This document shows positions 57,241 to 64,000 of a stretch of 64,000 bases of DNA, piece after piece. The DNA lies in contig JAGTXZ010000011.1 of the NCBI GenBank assembly GCA_018398575.1, forward strand, positions 2,604,001 through 2,668,000, in the 5' to 3' direction. How positions within the stretch are numbered: position 1 is the stretch's first letter; each line of letters starts with the position of its first letter. Source of the stretch: Ampelomyces quisqualis. Its lineage: Eukaryota; Ascomycota; Dothideomycetes; Pleosporales; Phaeosphaeriaceae. A program made the translations under genes and the position numbers. Under the pieces are notes generated by a model. The model saw only the letters and a program-made list of their open reading frames with translations, made no database searches and was not told where the DNA came from.

Positions 57241-57839
57241 TACAGATTTATTGGGGGTTGTGTAGGGTCTGGTAAAGAGGGTTCGGGCTGGTCATGGTGG
57301 TTGGGGACATCACGTGTGCGGGATTCACGGTGTGAGAGTCACTGTGTTTTGGGGTCACGGTTGTCTGGCTGAGGCTGTTCGCTGTTGTTACCGTGTTATT
57401 GGTGTCTACTTTGTGCGCGTGGAGTTGTGACAGAGTTGTGAATCATGGCTTTTGAAGTAGCGGTGGCACCACATGTTCAGAGACCGACCTCATTATCTTC
57501 CGGCTGGGCGTCATAAGTCAGTGAATACGCTGTTCCACATTCGGCTGTGATCGACAGGGCTGACAGGTGCATCCCACCCCGCGTCGTGGGGCGGCCGCCG
57601 CTATCTCCGCGTCTGGGGGAGAGCAACAATCCAGACTCTACGCGACATGCCTTACCACAGCGTCCGTCCCTGTGTCCAGCGTCGCTCTCATACAAAATCG
57701 AACACGTTTGAAGGCTGTTCCTACTGAAATCTATCCATCTTCGCAACACCTGTGGACTAATTCACCCACAACCTCGCATAAAACATATATCCACACGCCA
57801 ACACCCGTCACAAGACACAGGAACCCCACCAATCTCATA
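57241..57839. other. Divergent intergenic region
   Basis: About 600 bases between the start of the Cys-rich gene (minus) and the DUF4202 gene (plus). It contains GTGTGCGGGATTCACGG-like G/T-rich text and no gene. Confidence 0.4.
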
Positions 57840-58430
57840 ATGTCCACGTCCTTTGAGAGAGCCCTCACAGCTATCGACGCCGCCCACGCCCTCGACCCCA
57901 CCCCGCACACTCTCCCCGATGGCACCACCCTCCCCTACGAACTTCACTACGCCCAAAAGTGCACCGCATACCTCGAAAAGCGCTCCCCCGCTGCATCCGA
58001 GCACCTCCGCCTCGCCATCCGCGCCCAACACTTCCGCCGCTGGGAAGTGCCCCGCGCCAGCTACCCGATGACGCGCCCCGGCTACCACGCATGGCGCACA
58101 TTCCTCAAGAAGCGGCAAGCCTCACTCGTGCATGAAATCTGTCTCGAATCAGGATATGCCAGCGCGACGGCGGAGCGCGTGGGCGCGCTGATACGCAAAG
58201 AAGATTTGAAGAGCGACGAGGAGACGCAGATCCTCGAGGATGTAGCTTGTCTGGTCTTTCTGGACGACCAGTTCGATGCTTTTGAGAAGGAACATGATGA
58301 GGACAAGATTGTTGGGATAGTGAGGAAGACGTGGGGCAAGATGAGCGAGAGGGGGCATGAGTTGGCGCTGGAGATTAGCATGGGCGAGAGCGCGGGCGCG
58401 GTTGTCAAGAAAGCGCTGGCTGGTGCGTAA
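57840..58430 (+). CDS. DUF4202 family protein
   Basis: A single-exon protein of 196 residues; the ATG is at 57840. The sequence follows the DUF4202 pattern throughout: ALTAIDAAHALDPTPHTL, ELHYAQKCTAYLEKRSP, LAIRAQHFRRWEVPRASYPM, GYHAWRTFLKKRQASLVHEI, ILEDVACLVFLDDQFDAFEKEH and IVRKTWGKMSERGHELAL. The family is widespread in fungi and some bacteria. The conserved His and Asp residues (RAQHFRRW, EDVACLVFLDDQ) recall HD-type metal-dependent hydrolases, but the biochemical activity is not known to me. Cytosolic by lack of signals. It converges with a small minus-strand gene 125 bases downstream. Confidence 0.9.
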   Translation: MSTSFERALTAIDAAHALDPTPHTLPDGTTLPYELHYAQKCTAYLEKRSPAASEHLRLAIRAQHFRRWEVPRASYPMTRPGYHAWRTFLKKRQASLVHEICLESGYASATAERVGALIRKEDLKSDEETQILEDVACLVFLDDQFDAFEKEHDEDKIVGIVRKTWGKMSERGHELALEISMGESAGAVVKKALAGA

Positions 58431-58555
58431 AAGGCGTCGGAGTAGGGTATTATACGACGTCATTGGGAAAGACTTTGCATGGTTGTTTTGTGCTGTCATG
58501 TGCGTGGCGAGAGGATTTCGTTCTTATTCCAACGTGTTACTTCAGGCGGCGGCGT

Positions 58556-58750
58556 CTATGCGCCCCCCTCGCGCTTCGCATATTCCTCTTCCATGCGCTC
58601 CTCGTACAACTTCTCCGCCTCCTTCTCCTGCTCTGTCTTGTGCGTGTGCGACGCGCTGGCTACAGCTTGTGTCGAAGCGTGGTCGGCATTTGGTGCCGTG
58701 GCCGAGGATGTACTTGACTTTTCCGTCGTAGAGGGCATTGGGACTGGCAT
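58556..58750 (-). CDS. Small hydrophilic protein
   Basis: A 64-residue frame from the ATG at 58750: starts MPVPMPSTTEKSS and ends EQEKEAEKLYEERMEEEYAK plus REGGA. A longer frame opens upstream (to 59017) but its extra part is Pro/His/Thr-rich background. The C-terminal half is helical and charged. The size and charged helix look like a conserved small fungal protein; no domain was recognised. It is at the edge of what can be called from sequence alone. Confidence 0.45.
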   Translation of the reverse strand: MPVPMPSTTEKSSTSSATAPNADHASTQAVASASHTHKTEQEKEAEKLYEERMEEEYAKREGGA

Positions 58751-59905
58751 TATGGTGATGCGTTTGAAAGATTTTCTTAAGAGTCCAAGGTCTTTGAGTT
58801 TGAATGGATGAGGATGTGGAAGGCGAGGGGTCGCGGTGGTTATATAAGAAGCGTGCGGTGACGTAGTGGGGGTGGGTGGCTGTGCATCTGTGGCTAGAAT
58901 ATTCCATGGCTTGTGATTCGCCACTTGATTCTTGTGGTGCCTTCTACCAACACACGTCTCTGAGCTCGCACTGACCTGGGTGCACTTCCCATGATGAAAG
59001 GATTTTCCGTCCCTCATCTACGTGTTCAATCTTGTGCGAATCGAGATTTCCATGGTTGCGTTCGCCTGCACCTCTCGATGCACCGGGGACACGGACATTG
59101 GTGTACAGTGCATTCATGGTACGTCAATTTTAGTAACACAGGCTCTGACTACTTGTTGTGTAATAATACATACTGGCACGACAATCAGATGGCGGCAGCG
59201 TCAAAGCCAATGGAGTCAGGCAATAGTATATAATGCAATGCAGTAATCACTCAAAGTTCTTCCCCAAACAGGTTTTGATCAGCGAGAGAAATTAAAGATC
59301 AAATCGATCACGCACTATGGCTACCGAGAGCACTACCACATCTCGATAGCCTGTCGAGATTACCGGTTTCACTACCTGCATCTGCATTGAGATAAACGAC
59401 TTCCTAGCAAGGAAGTGGGTGCCTTACTCGAAGTGGGATCAAGAGTTCGCTGTCGGAGATTTTGGTCGTGGTAAAAGTGGCTCGCACGAACTGGTACAGT
59501 TGATGTTGATGTGATTGAGTAGGAGGAGCACAATGTCAAGGCACAGGCTAGACGATGATCAGTTTGAAATCGAGCACTATCGGATTTGGGGTGAAATTTA
59601 CGTTTCGAATCGACTTCGTAGATATTTGCGGCACTCGATGACTGCCTCAAATGAGGTCAGCTCACTTCCCACTTGGATGAACAGTCCCGTTAGTCTTCTC
59701 GTGGCTGATGCGGTATGAAAGTAATTTAATGAACATGGATATGGAAGCGGGAAAAAATTGGGTTCGTTCGGCTCCCGCCCTGCTTGTTCTGAAGACAATG
59801 TATGTGCTCGCCATGAATCGAGACCCACCAGCACCAGAGCGGCTCATGCTCGATGCAGTACACGTGATCAGCATTCCAATTGCGGCAAGTTCTTCAAAGC
59901 TGAGT
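58751..59905. other. Intergenic spacer
   Basis: 1.15 kb with no gene. It contains the upstream region of the small protein and the 3' flank of the C2H2 gene. Frames of 60-100 codons on both strands overlap without protein-like features. Confidence 0.45.
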
Positions 59906-61570
59906 CTAAGCTGTAGCGCTGTCCCGCCTCACGCACATTTTCTTGATCTCCTTCTCCAGACCCGGCATGTTCAAACGCGCAATATCCCAGCCGCACGCCT
60001 GGCTCTCACAATGTAGCACCAGCGAGCTCATGTGCGCAAACGTCTTTTGACAATTCTCATCGCGGCAGATGAAAGGGAAGAGCGCGCGGGCGTCCATCCA
60101 CTGCTGCATGAGAATTAGATCGATGCGCCCAGTGCGGATTTGCGCGTGCAGATCAAGGTCCATGTATAGTGGCGAGTACCACCACTTTCCCAGACAAAGA
60201 GTGAGAACCGACTGATCTTGGAAGTTGGGGCACCGTCCTGATTCGAGATGGTTCACGAGGCTGGAATATGTGCGCATTGGAGCGTCGCATCCCCAGCACG
60301 GTATTGTAGCGAATGCGTGTTTGGTCATGTGCTGCGTGCGTTAGTAAGAGTACAGGAAACGCGATGATTGAGCACGTAGGTACAAAGGTGCGATACTGGA
60401 CGTGATGCAAGACGGTCGGCCAACTTACTATCTGGTAGTTGCCCTCATGATGTGTCCAGAAGCCGCACTCTTCACACAAGAAGCAGTGCTCGCGATGAAT
60501 AGCAAGCTGGGCTTGGCCGGCGCAAGGTGCGTTACATTTTGAACATTTTATAGCGAAGGTACAGCTCTCAAGATGCTGATTGAGTTTGGTTTGGCTGGGT
60601 AGGATCCGCTTGCATCCAACACACTGGAAGTGATCTCGCCTAAGATGCTCATCTAGTGCAGCTGAGTCGGAGCCATCGAAGTCGCAGCCCGGCTGTAAGC
60701 AATGCTTGTGCTCTGGTAAGGATTAGCACTGGTCTTACCAGTCCCTTAGTGAAGTCGTACTCGTAGTCTTTTGCCAATGTTCATCGCGCTCATCTTGGTT
60801 GCGAAATCGACGGCTGCAAGTCTACCCAACAGGTCAGTCACAAGGAACACACGGAAGCCTTCAACTGTGGTATGAAGATTAAGGAATCCCTGCGTTCAAG
60901 CGCTCATCAAACGTACCGCGCACCATGTATGCTTCGCCGCCGATTGAAGATGTCGCTCAAGCTCAACGCGTGTGCGAAAGCCGAGCAGACATGTAATGCA
61001 CACAAACTCGTGTCCGACTGCGTAGTTGTTTTCGAAGTGATTCTTTAAGCCCCAATCATTGTTGAACGCGCTCAGACATAGATTGCAGTGCACCTCATGG
61101 CCAAGCGAGTTCTCGAGGTGGTTCTTGAGACCGTTGCGGTCTTTGAATACACGCTTGCACAGGTTGCAGTAGTGCTTGTGTTCCGGCGACAGCTTGATGT
61201 GATTGAGCAGGGCGGCCTTGTTTGGCAGCTTGAGCGAGCAGACACCACACCAATTCTCGTGCGGGTCGAAGATCTTGTCTGTTGCCTCGGCGGTGGATGC
61301 TGAAGTTGTACGCGCCCGATTGACAGTACCGTGTTTTGCATGAATGAACTGAGTCTGGTCATGAACTCCAAGCACCTTGCCTCTTGACGCGGGCGAAGGT
61401 TGGGCTGTCGGCGCACCGCGCTTCTTCACCTCCTGCCATGGGATAGAGTCGTCGGCCACCTGATTGATGAACGGATTGCGCGGTACGTCGACGGCTGGAC
61501 TGCTCATTGGTGATGTGTTCTCATCTTCCTCCACGAACAGCGCGTATCGATTCTCTGCGGTGCCCACCAT
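59906..61570 (-). CDS. C2H2-type multi-zinc-finger protein
   Basis: Four exons on the minus strand (61570-60917, 60821-60761, 60712-60429, 60331-59906), 474 residues. The start is the ATG of MVGTAENRYALFVEED; the upstream in-frame part looks like 5' leader. The N-terminal half is disordered. Fingers of the C2H2 type then repeat: WCGVCSLKLPNKAALLNH, YCNLCKRVFKDRNGLKNH, HCNLCLSAFNNDWGLKNH, FVCITCLLGFRTRVELERH, then HCLQPGCDFDGSDSAALDEH and FQCVGCKRILPSQTKLNQH, with irregular ones (PCWGCDAPMRTYSSLVNH, ICRDENCQKTFAHMSSL) after. The second and third exons are short, with junctions chosen so that the finger pattern is kept. It resembles a nucleic-acid-binding protein; no regulator partner is known. 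The exon with the 48-base intron (60713-60760) is the least certain. Confidence 0.8.
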
Positions 61571-62753
61571 GGTTGAGTGCAGCCAAGTTGAATGGGGCGC
61601 GGAAGGGTCAGGCAGTTTGGGTTGGGACGCGTTGCGTTGGATTGGCGACAGGAGTCTATATCCATGCCCACTAGCGCAAACAGCCAATGACGAGCCAGCG
61701 TAGGCAGCAATCTCTAAAAGGTGTGGTACAAACGGGAAGAGACAGGATAATTTCCTGCAACACTGGACAATTTGTGACGATAGCTGCAAACAAAAGTAAA
61801 GAGAATTTGGAAGATATGACTGTTCGAATTCATGCAATGTTCCAGGGCGAGGCAGGAGCGTTGCGACATTTCCTAAAGAGGAATGGCGCGATCTGCTCGG
61901 TGAAGGAAAGGATAGAGAACATCATACTAGTGCCATGTCAAAGAAGAGCCAGACTGCCAGGAGTACCCTTTAACTAAGATCTTTCAAAACCAAGGGCGTG
62001 TGGATATACTTTGGAGCTGCTCTCCAGAGCATGCACATCGCCTCGCTGGAGGTGATATGATGATCTGCGCAGCCCAAGGAAAAATGACGTGCTCGGAATG
62101 TACATCTATGGAGGCTAGACTTGCTACTGGTCTCAAAGAGAACTCATAATAGCGTGATAAACAGTAGTCGGGACGAAGAAGGCTCCTCACGGCTCAACCT
62201 TCACATCCATACACCGACAGTTTTCGTACGATCCAAATGGATTATGATAGTTAGTGCTGCAGAATTCGATCCTAAAGCCTTGAAGTGATCATATTGCAAC
62301 GGTGAAATAAAGGTCGAACCAACAATAAGCAATAGGTCACCCACCCACCTGGAGGTGGTCATGTCATTCGAATGTGCCTTGATGAGTACACATACATTAT
62401 TATTGGACTACGTCTTGAAGAAAAGCATGCATTCAGAGTCAGGAACTGAACATAGACAGGGCGTGGTGATCTTCAGATCGGATAACAAGATGCCGCCAGG
62501 CCTGGCGAAAGAGGCTCTCTTTCACTCCGAGAGCACTCGGCCACCATAATCTTCTCAATACTAATTCCCAGCGCGTTTTCACCGCTGATGACTATTTTTA
62601 AAACTACAATAGTTGTTACGGCAATTGTGATGCTATTGTCCACTGGCCTGATTGCTCATCATTTGCGTGTACTATTTCATGAACCACAAATCTTCTCATA
62701 CCTTCAAGCTGGCAGTGGTTTCTATAGAATTTTTAAACTTTCGCACTCCCAAG
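61571..62753. other. Intergenic spacer
   Basis: About 1.2 kb with no convincing gene. It includes the 5' region of the C2H2 gene and the upstream region of the frame at the right end. Confidence 0.4.
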
Positions 62754-62926
62754 ATGTCTTCATTCACTTCGTATCACCGCGACTTCACGCTGGCCCAGCT
62801 GGATCTGGCACGCGTCTCGCAAACGACTTTGCCGGCCCGCAGCGCAAAGATGTGGAATTGCTAAACAAGATGCGCAAGAAGAAGGCGCCTAGGGCGCGGA
62901 AGTCGTGCGCAACCGTCGATAACTAG

Positions 62927-64000
62927 GAGGAACTCGCCGCTCAAGGAATTAAGAAGAAGAATTTGAGTTTGGACCGCGATTGGAATGAGAAGACATGGAC
63001 CAACAAGGCGAGCTGCCACGAAAGGCTCAAGATGCTGAAAGACGATGGCATCGACATTGCGCCTCCCCGAGGTCCAAACGTGAGCAGCGAGTCGATCACT
63101 CGCACGGTCATTGCACAATTCGATGCGCGCAAAGGCAAATCCAGCTCACGCGACAGCTCGCAATCGACGGTGAGCAAGGATTTTGGAAACACGGAGCTGC
63201 CTAAGGGTTCAATTGCTGCTTTGGCATCGTTATCTAAGAACGCGTTTGCCCATCACGAGTATCACCCACTTCCAACTCTTCCACTCAAGCGCAAACGCCT
63301 CAACCCTCTGGACACCGAAACCTCTTGTCCCGGAAAGCTCTACATTGCGGCAGACGACGACGAGCCCGCATTCAAGAAGCGCTGCACCACCGACCTCCGC
63401 ATGGCGCCCAATAAGTCTGAACCTGTGTCCGAAGAAGAAACACCTAACTGGCTACTTCTCAAATTCATGATCTTAGTCGACATCTTCAAGCTTGTGCCGA
63501 CGCCCAAATTTTTGCCTGTCCGCACTCCTCGATCTCGCATCACCATATCTTTCCCGTCTCAGAGCGCCGTCGATGCGGCACCCACCCCGATAGGATCTCT
63601 TGAACTCAATTCCAAAGGCTACGACAACATCATGTCCGACCTCCGCGTGCTTAGCGAGACTCTCGAAGAGAGCGGTAATTTCGGCATACACGATCCTGCT
63701 GCGCCCGCTCATCCACCTGGCATCTACGTTATCACCGACCAACCACGCAAGATAATCCTTGAGGGACAAGCACTTGCGCTAATTGGATTGCTATTCAGGC
63801 TGAGAACGCCGGGCAAGGAACTGGCACATACTGCGAAGAGATTCTTTGACGAGACAGGAGAGAGAAAGGCGGTTGGTCGGGTCTACGAGTTGGGAGCTGG
63901 CACCATGAAGGAGTTGGAGAGCATTGAGGCGGAGCTGGAGACCAGAGACGATGGGTGTGAGGTATGGGTCAAGTGGGTGTACACGGGCAAGACGGAGGTG
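62927..64000 (+). CDS. Partial hypothetical gene running off the window; 5' end broken or mis-modelled
   Basis: A 358-codon open frame runs to the last base. It is preceded in frame by a TAG at 62924-62926 and, before that, by a basic segment (LLNKMRKKKAPRARK) in the same phase. The TAG follows AAC, so it fits a CAG to TAG change in a CCA context, or it could be the end of an intron (AACTAG acceptor). Upstream, ATG 62754 opens MSSFTSYHRDFTLAQLDLARV in another phase. The body is polar and helical with basic patches (LPLKRKRLN) and an acidic spacer (AADDDEPAF), then a mixed domain near the end (PPGIYVITDQPRKIILEG). No family was recognised. Either a spliced gene or a pseudogene. Confidence 0.45.

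Noticed and set aside
61571..61837. N-terminal extension of the C2H2 protein (Met at 61837)
   Set aside because: The extra 89 codons are hydrophobic/Cys-rich and unlike the downstream protein; likely 5' leader.
1..64000. CRISPR arrays, rRNA, tRNA and telomere repeats
   Set aside because: Looked for by eye; no regularly spaced repeats, cloverleaf-like sequence or TTAGGG arrays were found.

Overview
The window looks like a chromosome segment of a filamentous ascomycete. A Pleosporales-like Dothideomycete is my guess from gene content and intron style, not something the sequence proves. The protein genes have short introns (about 45-100 bases, GT..AG, often with CTAAC/CTGAC-like branch sites). 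The gene set is typically fungal: two Zn2Cys6 regulators, a TRI12-type MFS pump, a sulfate permease, VPS9, a CUE5-like protein, a DUF4202 protein and a C2H2 protein. The repeats carry heavy C:G to T:A mutation of the repeat-induced point mutation (RIP) type.

Layout. Positions 1-11,600 are AT-rich mutated transposon sequence without any long open frame. A minus-strand Ty3/Gypsy chromovirus (chromodomain, integrase, reverse transcriptase and gag zinc knuckle can still be read through the stops) fills about 590-5,600. A second, unidentified plus-strand element fills about 7,630-11,490. A 2.3-kb island (11.6-13.9 kb) holds a zinc-type dehydrogenase pseudogene with three RIP-like stops. A second mutated block with a 13-base minisatellite follows (13.9-15.5 kb). 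From 15.6 to 35.5 kb is a sparse, oxidoreductase-rich part: an orphan protein, an FMO, an SDR, a CUE5-like adaptor, a multi-span membrane protein, a DAO-type oxidase, an EthD-domain protein and a 2-hydroxyacid dehydrogenase, with a 4-kb gene desert at 31.4-35.6 kb. From 35.6 to 64 kb is denser, core-like sequence: MFS pump, F-box-like Cys-rich protein, sulfate permease, divergent Zn2Cys6 regulators, VPS9 and an asparagine-synthetase-domain protein sharing a 285-base divergent promoter, a secreted Cys-rich membrane protein, DUF4202, a C2H2 protein, and an open frame running off the right end.

How genes relate. FMO and SDR are tandem and co-oriented 280 bases apart and could act in one oxidative pathway (inference). 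VPS9 and the CUE5-like protein both use ubiquitin-binding CUE domains in membrane traffic or autophagy but are not neighbours. No complete secondary-metabolite cluster, rRNA, tRNA or CRISPR was seen.

Most unusual signal. In the mutated repeats essentially every CA is preceded by a purine and every TG is followed by a pyrimidine. In the first 720 bases I counted 26 CA and 22 TG by eye, none of them YCA or TGR. This implies a mutator that converts YCA to YTA almost to completion while sparing RCA. The same context explains all three stops in the dehydrogenase pseudogene next to the repeats.
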